A stretch of 64,000 nt of DNA, from positions 57,935-121,934 of the forward strand of contig NZ_JADKRV010000008.1 of the NCBI RefSeq assembly GCF_015351025.1. Direction: 5' to 3'. The notes beneath the pieces were generated by a model. That model was not told the origin of the DNA. It did not search any database and saw only the letters and a list, made by a program, of their open reading frames with translations. A program made the translations under genes and the position numbers. Shown piece after piece: positions 50,210-61,623 of the stretch. This DNA is from Curtobacterium sp. VKM Ac-1376. GTDB taxonomy: Bacteria > Actinomycetota > Actinomycetes > Actinomycetales > Microbacteriaceae. Positions within the stretch are counted from its first letter, which is position 1, and each line of letters starts with the position of its first letter.

Positions 50210-51499
50210 CTAGATCACCAGCGTCGGGATGGCGGGATCGCCGCGGCCGATGCGTGACGCGTCGGCCGGCAGCTCCGCCTTTGCGCGCTTGTGGTGCGCC
50301 CGCGCCGCCTCGACGCCCGGCACTCCGAGGAACGCGGGGTCGACCTCGCCACCGGTGACGACGGGGACCAGGAGCGGCCGCTCGTCCGGGCCGACCTGTG
50401 CGCCCGTGAGCACGACCTCGGCTGTGGCGACGCCGTTGCGCAGCCGACGCCCGGCCTCCTTGCGCCCACCGATCGACGCCTTGTCCGCGGACTTCTTCGC
50501 CACCGGCACCCACTCGTCGCCGTCGGTCTCCTGGTGTGCGACGAGCTTGAACACCATGCCGGCGGCGGGGTGCCCGGAGCCCGAGACCACCGAGGTCCCG
50601 ACGCCGTAGGAGTCGACCGGGGCGGCCCGGAGCGCGGCGATCGTGTACTCGTCGAGGTCGTTCGTGACCGTGATCTTCGTGCTCGTGGCGCCGAGCCGGT
50701 CGAGCTGGGCGCGGACGGCCGCGACGACCGAGGGCAGGTCGCCGCTGTCGATGCGGACCCCGCCGAGCTTGCCGTCGGTCAGCCGGACGGCGGTCTCCAC
50801 CGCGGCTTCGATGTCGTAGGTGTCGACGAGCAGGGTCGTGCCGTTGCCGAGGGCGTCCAGCTGCGACCGGAACGCCTGCTCCTCGGAGTCGTGCAGCAGC
50901 GTGAAGGCGTGCGCGGCGGTGCCCATGGTAGGGATGCCCCAGGTCCGACCGGCCTCGAGGTTGCTCGTCGCACCGAACCCGGCGATGTAGGCGGCACGTG
51001 CGGCGGCCACGGCGTTCCACTCGCCGGTGCGGCGGGAGCCCATCTCGGCGAGGGGGCGACCGTCGGCGGCGGACACCATGCGGGCGGCGGCGGAGGCGAT
51101 GGCGGAGTCGGCGTTGAAGATGCTCAGCGCGAGGGTCTCGAGCACGACGGCCTCGGCGAAGGTGCCCTCGATCTGCAGGATGGGGGAGTTCGGGAAGTAG
51201 ACCTCGCCCTCGCGGTAGGCGCGGACGTCACCACGGAACCGGTAGTCGGCGAGCCACGACGCGGTGCCTGCGTCGATGACGCCGCGGTCGCGCAGGAACC
51301 CGATCTCCTGGTCGCCGAAGCGGAAGTCGCCGAGGGCGGTGAGGAACCGGCCGAGTCCGGCGGCGACGCCGTAGCGGCGACCGTCCGGCAGGCGTCGGGC
51401 GAACACCTCGAAGACGCATCGGCGGTCGGCGGTCCCGTCCTTCAGGGCGGCGTCCACCATGGTGAGTTCGTACTGGTCGGTGAGGAGTGCGCTGGTCAC
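50210..51499 (-). CDS. pncB: nicotinate phosphoribosyltransferase
   Basis: PncB makes nicotinate mononucleotide for NAD salvage. The 429-residue protein has the N-terminal SALLTDQYELTMVDAALKDG and MGSRRTGEWNAVAAARAAYI. It also has GTAAHAFTLLHDSEEQAF with the regulatory/catalytic His and DTYDIEAAV. VRIDSGDL lies in the phosphate-binding region. The GTG start follows a TAGTGT -10 by 7 nt. In M. tuberculosis this gene lies close to murI, rph and the rdgB-type gene, which follow here on the other strand. Confidence 0.95.
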   Translation of the reverse strand: MTSALLTDQYELTMVDAALKDGTADRRCVFEVFARRLPDGRRYGVAAGLGRFLTALGDFRFGDQEIGFLRDRGVIDAGTASWLADYRFRGDVRAYREGEVYFPNSPILQIEGTFAEAVVLETLALSIFNADSAIASAAARMVSAADGRPLAEMGSRRTGEWNAVAAARAAYIAGFGATSNLEAGRTWGIPTMGTAAHAFTLLHDSEEQAFRSQLDALGNGTTLLVDTYDIEAAVETAVRLTDGKLGGVRIDSGDLPSVVAAVRAQLDRLGATSTKITVTNDLDEYTIAALRAAPVDSYGVGTSVVSGSGHPAAGMVFKLVAHQETDGDEWVPVAKKSADKASIGGRKEAGRRLRNGVATAEVVLTGAQVGPDERPLLVPVVTGGEVDPAFLGVPGVEAARAHHKRAKAELPADASRIGRGDPAIPTLVI

Positions 51500-51506
51500 C
51501 TCTCCG

Positions 51507-51512
51507 ACACTA
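51507..51512 (-). promoter_or_regulatory. -10 element of leaderless pncB promoter
   Basis: The minus strand reads TAGTGT, then 7 nt, then GTG at 51499. Confidence 0.55.
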
Positions 51513-51570
51513 GTGACGTGACCTCCTGGAGGCGCGGATCACCTCGAGCGTCCGGCTCGCGGTTCGACCC

Positions 51571-51631
51571 GTGCGAGGTTCCGTCCTCGGTGGTACCCGA
51601 CGCGGGTCGCACCGAGCACGGAACCTCGCAC
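51571..51631. repeat. REP-like palindrome, GTGCGAGGTTCCGT family, copy 1
   Basis: GTGCGAGGTTCCGT (51571-51584) pairs exactly with ACGGAACCTCGCAC (51618-51631). The centre contains GGTGGTACCCGACGCGGGTC. A diverged copy in the opposite orientation lies at 54937-54997. Confidence 0.75.
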
Positions 51632-51681
51632 GATGATGCGGCCCCGTCGCACGGTGCGGGGAAGGGACCGGCGGGCGTCGG

Positions 51682-51687
51682 TACGCT
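51682..51687 (+). promoter_or_regulatory. -10 element of leaderless murI operon
   Basis: TACGCT ends 6 nt before the GTG of murI at 51694. Confidence 0.6.
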
Positions 51688-51693
51688 GGTGCC

Positions 51694-52539
51694 GTGACGG
51701 ATGCACCGATCGGAGTCTTCGACAGCGGGGTCGGCGGGCTCACCGTCGCCCGCGCCATCATCGACCAGCTGCCGCGCGAGAGCATCCGGTACGTCGGCGA
51801 CACCGTGCACTCGCCGTACGGTCCGAAGCCCATCGCGGACGTCCGCCGCTACGCGCTCGAGGTCATGGACGACCTGGTCGAGCAGGGCGTCAAGGCCCTG
51901 GTGATCGCCTGCAACACCGCGTCCTCGGCCGTGCTGCGTGACGCCCGCGAGCGCTACGAGCAGGCGTACGGCATCCCGGTGGTCGAGGTCATCCAGCCAG
52001 CCGCGCGTGCCGCCGTCAAGCAGACCAGGACGGGGCGCATCGGCGTGATCGGCACGGTCGGCACCATCGCGTCGCGCGCCTACGAGGACGCCTTCGCGGT
52101 CGCTGCCGACGTGACGCTGACCACCGCGGCGTGCCCCCGGTTCGTCGAGTTCGTCGAGGCGGGGGACACGTCGTCCCCGTCGCTGCGCGAGGTCGCGGCC
52201 GGCTACCTCGACCCGATCCGTGCCGCAGGCGTCGACACCCTGGTGCTCGGCTGCACGCACTACCCGCTCATGTCCGCCGCGATCCAGTTCGTCATGGGTC
52301 CGGAGGTCACGCTCGTCTCGAGCGCCGAGGAGACCGCGAACGACGTCTACCGTCGACTGGTCGAGCACGGCCTCGAGCGCACCACGACCACCGCCCCGAC
52401 GTACTCGTTCGAGGCGACGGGCAACGACAACAACGGCTTCATCCGACTCGCCCGGCGCTTCCTCGGTCCCGAGGTCTCCAGCGTCGGCCACCTCCAGACG
52501 GGGGCCATCACGCTGCCCCGCATCGAAAGGACCCCATGA
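51694..52539 (+). CDS. murI: glutamate racemase
   Basis: MurI makes D-glutamate for peptidoglycan. The 281-residue protein has [28 protein letters not shown], the first catalytic Cys73 in VIACNTASS and the second, Cys187, in [10 protein letters not shown]. Both bases are present. The GTG start is leaderless. rph starts on its stop codon (ATGA), and rdgB on that of rph, forming a three-gene operon conserved in actinobacteria. Confidence 0.96.
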   Translation: MTDAPIGVFDSGVGGLTVARAIIDQLPRESIRYVGDTVHSPYGPKPIADVRRYALEVMDDLVEQGVKALVIACNTASSAVLRDARERYEQAYGIPVVEVIQPAARAAVKQTRTGRIGVIGTVGTIASRAYEDAFAVAADVTLTTAACPRFVEFVEAGDTSSPSLREVAAGYLDPIRAAGVDTLVLGCTHYPLMSAAIQFVMGPEVTLVSSAEETANDVYRRLVEHGLERTTTTAPTYSFEATGNDNNGFIRLARRFLGPEVSSVGHLQTGAITLPRIERTP

Positions 52540-53273
52540 CCGACACACTCCGCGCCGACGGCCGCACCGCCACCGACCACCGTCCCGTCACCATCGAGCG
52601 GGGGTGGAGCTCGCAGGCCGAGGGGAGCGCGCTCATCTCGTTCGGCGACACCAGGGTGCTCTGCACCGCGTCCTTCACGAACGGCGTGCCGCGCTGGCTC
52701 GCCGGCAAGGGCACCGGCTGGGTCACCGCCGAGTACTCGATGCTGCCGCGATCGACGAACGAGCGCATGCAGCGTGAGTCGATCAAGGGCAAGGTCGGCG
52801 GACGCACCCACGAGATCTCCCGGCTAATCGGTCGCTCGCTCCGCGCCGTCGTCGACACCAAGGCCCTGGGTGAGAACACCCTGGTCATCGACTGCGACGT
52901 CCTGCAGGCCGACGGCGGCACCCGCACCGCCTCGATCACCGGCGCGTACGTGGCGATGGCCGACGCGATCGAGTGGGGCCGCGCCAAGGGCTTCATCGCG
53001 AAGAAGGCCACCCCGCTCACCGACAGTGTGCAGGCGATCTCGGTCGGCATCGTGAAGGGCGAGCCGATGCTCGACCTGGCCTACACCGAGGACTCCGCCG
53101 CCGACACCGACATGAACATCGTCACGACCGGCTCCGGCACGTTCATCGAGGTGCAGGGCACTGCCGAGCACGCCCCGTTCGACCGCGACGAACTGAACGT
53201 CCTGCTCGACCTCGGTCTGGCCGGCAACCGGTCGCTCGCCGAGATCCAGAAGACCGTCCTGGGGATCGCGTGA
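52536..53273 (+). CDS. rph: ribonuclease PH
   Basis: RNase PH trims the 3' ends of tRNA precursors phosphorolytically. The 245-residue protein shows [36 protein letters not shown] and [16 protein letters not shown]. The phosphate-binding region [18 protein letters not shown] follows. AAAGGA precedes the ATG by 4 nt, and it overlaps the murI stop by 4 nt. Confidence 0.97.
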   Translation: MTDTLRADGRTATDHRPVTIERGWSSQAEGSALISFGDTRVLCTASFTNGVPRWLAGKGTGWVTAEYSMLPRSTNERMQRESIKGKVGGRTHEISRLIGRSLRAVVDTKALGENTLVIDCDVLQADGGTRTASITGAYVAMADAIEWGRAKGFIAKKATPLTDSVQAISVGIVKGEPMLDLAYTEDSAADTDMNIVTTGSGTFIEVQGTAEHAPFDRDELNVLLDLGLAGNRSLAEIQKTVLGIA

Positions 53274-53857
53274 CCGGCACCGTCGTCCTGGCCACCCACA
53301 ACCAGGGCAAGGTCGTCGAGCTGCGTGAGATCCTCGGCGCGGCGATCCAGGGTGTAGAGCTCGTCGGCTACGACGGCCCGGAGCCGGTCGAGGACGGTGA
53401 CAGCTACGCGGCGAACGCCCTCATCAAGGCCCGTGCCGCTGTCGCCCACACGGGACTGCCTGCACTGGCCGACGACTCCGGCATCGCGGTCGACGCCCTC
53501 GGCGGGGCGCCCGGCATCCACTCGGCGCGGTACGCGGGCACCCGGTCGGACGCCGACAACATCGCGCTGCTGCTGACGAACCTGCAGGGCGTCGTCGAGC
53601 GCACCGCCGCCTTCGTGTGCGCGGCGGCGTTCGTCACCCCCGAGGGCGAGGAACACGTCGTCGAGGCCGTCTGGAACGGCGAGGTCCTGACCGAGCCCGT
53701 CGGTGACGGCGGACACGGGTACGACCCGGTGTTCCGGCCGGACGATGCCGACCGTTCGTCCGCCGAGCTCACCCGTGACGAGAAGAACGCGCTGTCGCAC
53801 CGCAGCAAGGCGTTCCGGGGGATCGCGCCGATCGTGCGGGAGCACTTCGGGCTCTGA
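53270..53857 (+). CDS. rdgB: XTP/dITP diphosphatase (RdgB/HAM1)
   Basis: This enzyme hydrolyses non-canonical purine nucleotides such as dITP and XTP to keep them out of DNA. The 195-residue protein has [42 protein letters not shown] and the C-terminal HRSKAFRGI. It starts with GTG on the rph stop (GTGA). Confidence 0.96.
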   Translation: MTGTVVLATHNQGKVVELREILGAAIQGVELVGYDGPEPVEDGDSYAANALIKARAAVAHTGLPALADDSGIAVDALGGAPGIHSARYAGTRSDADNIALLLTNLQGVVERTAAFVCAAAFVTPEGEEHVVEAVWNGEVLTEPVGDGGHGYDPVFRPDDADRSSAELTRDEKNALSHRSKAFRGIAPIVREHFGL

Positions 53858-53865
53858 CGGCACCC

Positions 53866-53911
53866 CGACGAGAACGGGCTCGCGCCGCGTGGTGCTGGCC
53901 TGTTCTCGTCC
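53866..53911. terminator. terminator between rdgB and dedA
   Basis: GACGAGAAC and GTTCTCGTC (53867-53875 and 53902-53910) pair, with CGG/CCG-type extension. The loop is about 26 nt with inner pairing. The genes converge here. Confidence 0.6.
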
Positions 53912-53917
53912 GGTCGG

Positions 53918-54619
53918 CTACAGCTGTGGGTCGGCCGCGGTCTGCTCGGCCTGGTGCTCGTGCTTCTTCGCCTTGCGGGCGTTGCGCAGGTACGTCAGCG
54001 CCATCGGCACGACGGTCACGACGACCGCGGCCAGCAGGATGATGTCGATGTACTCGCGGACGATGTGCGCCACGAAGGGGATGTGTCCGATGAAGTACCC
54101 GAGGAACGTCACCCCGACGCCCCAGACGATCGCACCGATCGCGTTGTAGAGGGAGTACTTCTTGTAGTCCATCCGCCCGACACCGGCGGCGATCGGAGCG
54201 AAGGTGCGGACGACCGGCACGAACCGGGCCAGGATGACCGCGGCCGGGCCAAAGCGGTGGAAGAACGCGTTGGTGCGGTCGACGTTCTCCTTGGAGAACA
54301 GTCCGCTGTCCTTGCGCTCGAAGATCGGCGGACCGGCCTTCTTGCCGATGTAGTAGCCGAGCTCCCCACCGAGGAACGCCGAGGCGCCGATCATCAGCGC
54401 GGCCACCCAGATCGGGATGCCGCCGATCTCACCGCCGCGGTCGAAGGCGAACAGGCCGGTGATGACCAACAGGCTGTCGCCGGGGAAGACGAAGCCGATG
54501 AGCAGCCCGGTCTCGGCGAACACGATCGCGCAGACCACGAGCACGGCGATGGCCCCGAAGTGGTCGAGGATGTACTGCGGATCGAGCCACGGGATCAGGG
54601 CGAGTGCGACGGAGTGCAT
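53918..54619 (-). CDS. DedA/TMEM41-VTT family membrane protein
   Basis: This 233-residue membrane protein has the DedA signature FAETGLLIGFVFPGDSLLVI, then GAFLGGELGYYIGKKAG-like text and the conserved FGPAAVILARFVPVVRTFAP. DedA proteins affect undecaprenyl-phosphate recycling and membrane potential; the specific lipid carried is not readable. The C-terminus is basic and His/Gln-rich. A tRNA-Leu gene lies upstream on the same strand but is separate. Confidence 0.9.
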   Translation of the reverse strand: MHSVALALIPWLDPQYILDHFGAIAVLVVCAIVFAETGLLIGFVFPGDSLLVITGLFAFDRGGEIGGIPIWVAALMIGASAFLGGELGYYIGKKAGPPIFERKDSGLFSKENVDRTNAFFHRFGPAAVILARFVPVVRTFAPIAAGVGRMDYKKYSLYNAIGAIVWGVGVTFLGYFIGHIPFVAHIVREYIDIILLAAVVVTVVPMALTYLRNARKAKKHEHQAEQTAADPQL

Positions 54620-54764
54620 GGTTCTTCCGGTCGTGGAGGCGGGGTCACGGGGAGGACTCCCGCGGGATGAGGGTACCGCCCGGACGTGACCGGGCCATCC
54701 CTCGCGAGGTTGACCCGCACGGGGCGTGCGGAGGACCGCAGCGACGCGGCACGCCGGGACTCGG

Positions 54765-54845
54765 TGCGGAAGGAGGGACTCGAACCCTCACGCCTGGGGC
54801 ACAGGAACCTAAATCCTGCGTGTCTACCGATTCCACCACTCCCGC
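54765..54845 (-). tRNA. tRNA-Leu (anticodon TAG)
   Basis: The 81-nt gene gives a class II cloverleaf: acceptor GCGGGAG/CTTCCGC, D arm with GGTAGAC, anticodon stem CAGGA/TCCTG with loop TTTAGGT, a 12-nt variable arm, and T arm GAGGG/CCCTC with TTCGAGT. The discriminator is A. CCA is not encoded (the next bases are CCG). It reads CUA/CUN leucine codons. Confidence 0.93.
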
Positions 54846-54936
54846 GAGCAGCGGCAGTCTACCGAGCGTGCGGGGCGGGGCGGACGTGCGCCGGGCCTCC
54901 AGGCGGCGGTGCGCGCCGTGCGCGGGACGTGACGTG

Positions 54937-54997
54937 GTGCGAGGTACCCGACGTGGTGCGGGGCGGGTCGAGTGCCACCGAGTACGGAACATCGCAC
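54937..54997. repeat. REP-like palindrome, GTGCGAGGTTCCGT family, copy 2 (inverted, diverged)
   Basis: Its complement aligns with copy 1 at 51571-51631 across the GTGCGA..TTCCGT arm, the CTCGGTGG block and the GGGTC/GCACC part. The arms here pair less well (GTGCGA with TCGCAC at the ends). Confidence 0.55.
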
Positions 54998-55006
54998 GGG
55001 ACGACA

Positions 55007-55062
55007 GCACGACAGCACGACGGCACGACGGCACGACGGCACGACGGCACGACAGCACAACA
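55007..55062 (+). repeat. octamer tandem array (GCACGACR)
   Basis: Seven consecutive 8-bp units, GCACGACG or GCACGACA (the last is GCACAACA), fill the space just downstream of the transporter stop codon. A partial unit precedes them. Confidence 0.92.
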
Positions 55063-55067
55063 GCCCG

Positions 55068-56366
55068 TCAGCGCCGCGGCCGCGGCAGGTACAGGGGCAC
55101 GTACCGGAGCAGGATGCCGGCCCCGACCAGACCGAGCACGCCCATCACGCCGCTCGCGACCGCGATCGACGCGACGGCGGTCACGCCGGAGATGACGAGC
55201 GGCGCAGCCGCCGACCCGAAGTCGCCCGTGAAGCGCCACGCCCCGAGGAACGGCGCCGGGGCGTCCCGTGGCGCGAGGTCCGCACCGAGCGTCATGAGGA
55301 TGCCGGACCCGACGCCGTTCGCCAGGGACATGGCCATCGCGATCGCGACGAACCAGCCGATCCGGGCGTCGAGGTGCCCGCTCCACGCGAGCAGGAAGTA
55401 GCTGATGCTCAGCCCGAGCATGCACGGCAGGGCGCTCGCGAGCCGGCCCCAGCGGTCCATGATCTGGCCGCTCGTGTAGAAGAGCGCGAAGTCGACCGCG
55501 CCGGCGATGCCGATGACGAGCGCCGCGGTCGAGTCGTCCAGGCCGACGCTCACCGCCCACAGCGGCAGGATCACCTGCCGTCCGGCGCGCATCGCGCCGA
55601 TCAGGCCGGCGCCGCTGCCGAGCCGCAGCAGGACCGCCCGGTTCGCGCGGATCGTACGGAAGAGACCGTGCGCCTCCTGCTGGACGAACTGCGCGCCGGT
55701 GTCGGCCGGCGGTTCGGTCACGTCCCCGCCGCTCACGTCCGTCGCGGGACGGGAGGCCCGTGGCGGCAACCGCAGACCGCGTGCGCCGGACGCGGGATCG
55801 CGCAGGACGAGGAGCACCGCGGCCGCGGCGAGGCAGCAGACGATGTGGATCCAGAAGGCGCTCCGGGTGGAGCCGGTCAGGTGGATGACCCCGGCGGCGA
55901 GGAACGGGCCGACGAAGTAGCCGAAACGGAACACCCCGCCGAGGCTCGACAGCGCACGAGCCCGGATCCGCAGGGGGATGGCGGTCGTCATGTAGGCGTG
56001 CCGGGCCAGGGCGAACACCGCTGTTGAGACACCGACCAGGAAGACGCCGAGCGCCAACACCCACGCGTTCGCCGCGGTCGTCGCGACGACGAGCCCGACC
56101 ACCGACACGAGCGCGGCGCCGATCATCGCGTTCCGCTCACCGATCCGGGCGACGACGACACCCGACGGCACGTCGCCGATGAGTTCGCCGACCAGGATGA
56201 GCGAGGCGACGAAGCCCGCGAACGCCAGGCTCGCCCCGAGCGAATCGGCGGCGATGGGGATGATCGGGATGATCGCACCCTCGCCGATCGCGAAGAGCGC
56301 GGCTGGCAGGAAACCGGACAACAGGACGGACCGGAAGTCGAATGAGTCGTTCCCCGTCGTGGCCAT
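55068..56366 (-). CDS. major facilitator superfamily transporter
   Basis: This 432-residue protein has twelve hydrophobic segments in two halves joined by a hydrophilic loop (about residues 196-245). The intracellular loop motif [15 protein letters not shown] follows helix 2. It is probably a drug- or metabolite-type exporter; no substrate-specific motif is recognised. Its ATG lies 57 nt from the divergent mnmA start. The octamer repeat begins 5 nt after its stop codon. Confidence 0.85.
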   Translation of the reverse strand: MATTGNDSFDFRSVLLSGFLPAALFAIGEGAIIPIIPIAADSLGASLAFAGFVASLILVGELIGDVPSGVVVARIGERNAMIGAALVSVVGLVVATTAANAWVLALGVFLVGVSTAVFALARHAYMTTAIPLRIRARALSSLGGVFRFGYFVGPFLAAGVIHLTGSTRSAFWIHIVCCLAAAAVLLVLRDPASGARGLRLPPRASRPATDVSGGDVTEPPADTGAQFVQQEAHGLFRTIRANRAVLLRLGSGAGLIGAMRAGRQVILPLWAVSVGLDDSTAALVIGIAGAVDFALFYTSGQIMDRWGRLASALPCMLGLSISYFLLAWSGHLDARIGWFVAIAMAMSLANGVGSGILMTLGADLAPRDAPAPFLGAWRFTGDFGSAAAPLVISGVTAVASIAVASGVMGVLGLVGAGILLRYVPLYLPRPRR

Positions 56367-56410
56367 CGCCCGACCAACGGTACGCCAGCGGTACCGGTTC
56401 GTCGGCGGGT

Positions 56411-56416
56411 TACCCT
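56411..56416 (+). promoter_or_regulatory. -10 element of leaderless mnmA promoter
   Basis: TACCCT ends 6 nt before the ATG at 56423. Confidence 0.6.
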
Positions 56417-56422
56417 GGAGGC

Positions 56423-57529
56423 ATGCGTGTTCTGGCGGCGATGAGCGGTGGTGTCGACTCGGCGGTGGCTGCGGCCCGGGCGGTCGACGCCGGACACGAC
56501 GTGGTGGGGGTCCACCTGGCGCTGAGCCGGATGCCCGGGACCCTGCGCACCGGCAGCCGCGGGTGCTGCACGATCGAGGACTCGATGGACGCGCAGCGCG
56601 CGGCGTCGGCTCTCGGGATCCCGTACTACGTCTGGGACTTCTCGGCCCGGTTCAAGGAGGACGTCGTCGACGACTTCGTGGCCGAGTACCAGGCCGGCCG
56701 CACGCCGAACCCCTGCATGCGCTGCAACGAGCGGATCAAGTTCGCGGCGCTGCTCGAGAAGGCACTCGCCCTGGGGTTCGACGCCGTCGCGACCGGGCAC
56801 TACGCCTCGATCGTCACCGGTCCGGACGGCTCGCGTGAACTGCACCGGTCGGCCGCGTGGGCGAAGGACCAGTCCTACGTGCTCGGCGTCCTGACCGCCG
56901 AGCAGCTGCAGCACGCGATGTTCCCGCTCGGTGCCACCCCGTCGAAGGACGAGGTCCGGGCCGAGGCCGCCGAGCGTGGTCTGACGGTCGCGCAGAAGCC
57001 GGACTCCTACGACATCTGCTTCATCCCGGACGGGGACACCCGCGGCTGGCTCGCCGACCGCGTCGGGTCCGAGACCGGCAACGTCGTCGAGCGCGACGGG
57101 ACCGTCGTCGGATCGCACGACGGTGCCACCGGCTACACCGTCGGACAGCGCCGCGGGTTGGCCCTCGGCCGCCCCGCGCCGGACGGCAAGCCGCGGTTCG
57201 TCCTCGAGATCCGTCCGAAGGACAACACGGTCGTCGTCGGTCCGAAGGAGGCGCTCGCAGTCACGTCGATGTCGGGCTCCCGGTTCACCTGGGCGGGCAC
57301 GGCTCCGGCCGACCCCGCGACGCCGTTCGCCTGCGACGTGCAGATCCGGGCGCACGCCGACCCGGTGCCCGCGACCGCGCGGGTGCAGGACGACGTCCTC
57401 GTGATCGACGTCGACGAGCCGCTGCACGGCGTCGCTCCCGGGCAGACCGCCGTGGTCTACGTCGGCACGCGGGTGCTCGGACAGTGCACGATCGACGGCA
57501 CGGTCAGCGCCGTCCCCGTCGACGCCTGA
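56423..57529 (+). CDS. mnmA: tRNA-specific 2-thiouridylase
   Basis: MnmA puts sulfur on U34 of Lys, Glu and Gln tRNAs. The 368-residue protein starts [20 protein letters not shown] with the PP-loop SGGVDS (8-13). The catalytic Cys pair is Cys98 in [14 protein letters not shown] and Cys199 in [18 protein letters not shown] and YTVGQRRGL are also present. The start is leaderless. ligA follows after 66 nt with its own promoter. Confidence 0.96.
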   Translation: MRVLAAMSGGVDSAVAAARAVDAGHDVVGVHLALSRMPGTLRTGSRGCCTIEDSMDAQRAASALGIPYYVWDFSARFKEDVVDDFVAEYQAGRTPNPCMRCNERIKFAALLEKALALGFDAVATGHYASIVTGPDGSRELHRSAAWAKDQSYVLGVLTAEQLQHAMFPLGATPSKDEVRAEAAERGLTVAQKPDSYDICFIPDGDTRGWLADRVGSETGNVVERDGTVVGSHDGATGYTVGQRRGLALGRPAPDGKPRFVLEIRPKDNTVVVGPKEALAVTSMSGSRFTWAGTAPADPATPFACDVQIRAHADPVPATARVQDDVLVIDVDEPLHGVAPGQTAVVYVGTRVLGQCTIDGTVSAVPVDA

Positions 57530-59932
<2,403 letters not shown>

Positions 59933-60038
59933 CTCAGGAACCAACACGGGCGCATCCCCACACCGCGGTGCGACTTTCGGCGAGCCGATTTCGGGGGACA
60001 AGTTGCATCGCGCATGACCGTTCGCGGCGCAACCTCCC

Positions 60039-60044
60039 TAGACT
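60039..60044 (+). promoter_or_regulatory. -10 element for the Abhydrolase_8 gene
   Basis: TAGACT lies about 64 nt before the TTG start, which has its own ribosome binding site. The 59933-60030 stretch is less GC-rich, as expected of a regulated promoter. Confidence 0.4.
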
Positions 60045-60107
60045 GAGCTGAGCATCACCCGTCGTCTGCAGGGGGACGTCGGAACGGCCTTCCCGGGGGA
60101 GACCCGA

Positions 60108-61412
60108 TTGCTGCTCGTCGCTGCGGCTCTGCTCACCGCCTCGATGCACTCGCTCGGAGTGATCGAGGCCCCTGGTGCGCCCCTGACACACGTCGTGTCG
60201 GCCCCGTCGAGCGTCACGCTCGTCGACGACCTCGCCACCGCACACGGTCAGACGTTCCTCGACGACCTCGGTGCGCTGGATCCCGCAGACCTCCGACGGG
60301 CCGACCGTGACCGCCGCGTCGTCGCGACCGTGCAGGACGACCCGCCGGCTGCAGCGACGGTCACGCAGTGGTGGGGCACGCTCGATGCCGACGAGCAGCA
60401 CACGCTCCGCACCGAGGCGCCGGCGTTGACCGGCAACCTCGAGGGCGTGCCGTACTCGGTCCGTGACCTGGCGAACCGGGCCACGCTCGCCGCGGGGCTC
60501 GCAGACCCCGGCGTCGGCGCCGTACGTGCCGCGATGCTGGGCCAGGTGCGCGACTCGCTCGTGCACGACCCGGGCGACCCGCAGCGCTTCCTCCTCGCGC
60601 TGGACACCCGGGGGTCCGGACGCGCGGCGATCAGCGTCGGCGACGTCGCCGACGCTGCTGACGTGACCGTCGTCGTGCCGGGGATGTTCTTCACGGTCAC
60701 CGGGCAGATGGTCGACTTCACGAACACCGCGAACGACCTGGCCCGCGAGCAGGCGACGCTCGCGCCGCTCGCCCCGTCCGGGCCCTCGGGCGTCGCCGTC
60801 GTCGCGTGGCTGGGCTACCGGACGCCGGACCTGTCGAACGTCATGTCGCTCGGGCTCGCGGAGACCGGCGCCGATCGGCTCGAGCGCGCGATCGACGGCG
60901 TGCGGCAGGTCCGTGCGGGCGACCAACCGCGGTTGAACATCGTCGCGCACTCGTACGGGTCGACGACGGCCCTGATGGCCCTCGCGTCAGGCCGGATGGC
61001 AGCGGACACGCTGACGGTGCTCGGGTCACCAGGCAGCGACGTCCGTTCGGCCGCCGACCTCGCCGTCGAGACCGGGCAGGTCTTCGTCGGCGGCGCCCAC
61101 AGCGACCCGATCGCAGGCTCCGGCTACTTCGGCACCGATCCGGGCGGATCGTCGTTCGGGTCCACCGTGCTCGACCTCGCCGGCGGTGCCGACGCCGGGG
61201 ACGCCGGCGACGTCTTCCGGCAACCGGTCGGCCACAACGACTACCTCAAGCCCGGGACCGCTTCACTGCACGACGTGGCGCTGATCGGGATCGGCCGCGG
61301 CGACCTGGTGCGTGGGCAGGTGCGCCGCGGCGGCACCGGTGACGACGGCATCGTCGGCGCCACGATGGACATGTACCTCGTCCGTCCGCAGGACCTGCAG
61401 CCGCGCGACTGA
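60108..61412 (+). CDS. DUF1023/Abhydrolase_8 secreted-type protein
   Basis: This 434-residue protein has a hydrophobic N-terminus (MLLVAAALLTASMHSLG) that may be a signal peptide or anchor. The helical middle contains VPYSVRDLANRATLAAG, VVVPGMFFTVTG and the nucleophile Ser282 in VAHSYGSTTALMAL. Those are the DUF1023 (alpha/beta hydrolase 8) signatures. The substrate is unknown; the family is actinobacterial and often near the cell wall. TTG is used as start because GGGGGAGA precedes it by 6 nt. An in-frame ATG at 60144 would remove most of the hydrophobic segment. Confidence 0.78.
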   Translation: MLLVAAALLTASMHSLGVIEAPGAPLTHVVSAPSSVTLVDDLATAHGQTFLDDLGALDPADLRRADRDRRVVATVQDDPPAAATVTQWWGTLDADEQHTLRTEAPALTGNLEGVPYSVRDLANRATLAAGLADPGVGAVRAAMLGQVRDSLVHDPGDPQRFLLALDTRGSGRAAISVGDVADAADVTVVVPGMFFTVTGQMVDFTNTANDLAREQATLAPLAPSGPSGVAVVAWLGYRTPDLSNVMSLGLAETGADRLERAIDGVRQVRAGDQPRLNIVAHSYGSTTALMALASGRMAADTLTVLGSPGSDVRSAADLAVETGQVFVGGAHSDPIAGSGYFGTDPGGSSFGSTVLDLAGGADAGDAGDVFRQPVGHNDYLKPGTASLHDVALIGIGRGDLVRGQVRRGGTGDDGIVGATMDMYLVRPQDLQPRD

Positions 61413-61611
61413 CGGGCGGTGACCGGCGCCGACGCCGTGGGCGTGACCCGATCGTGACCGGAGGCGGTCCCACGGAAGCTGCGCCGGGCCTCCCGGCGGA
61501 TCGGCCAGTCCGCGCGGATCCGCAGCCGCTCTCGGTGCAGGCTGGGTGGCAACCTGAACGCGACCGCAGCATGCACTCGTTCCAGGGCAGAACCAGTACA
61601 GCCCGTCTGCC

Positions 61612-61617
61612 TACGGT
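61612..61617 (+). promoter_or_regulatory. -10 element of leaderless PBP gene
   Basis: TACGGT ends 6 nt before the ATG at 61624. Confidence 0.5.
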
Positions 61618-61623
61618 GCCGTC

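Noticed and set aside
55007..55062. CRISPR or origin iteron array
   Set aside because: Units are 8 bp without spacers, and there is no replication or cas gene nearby.
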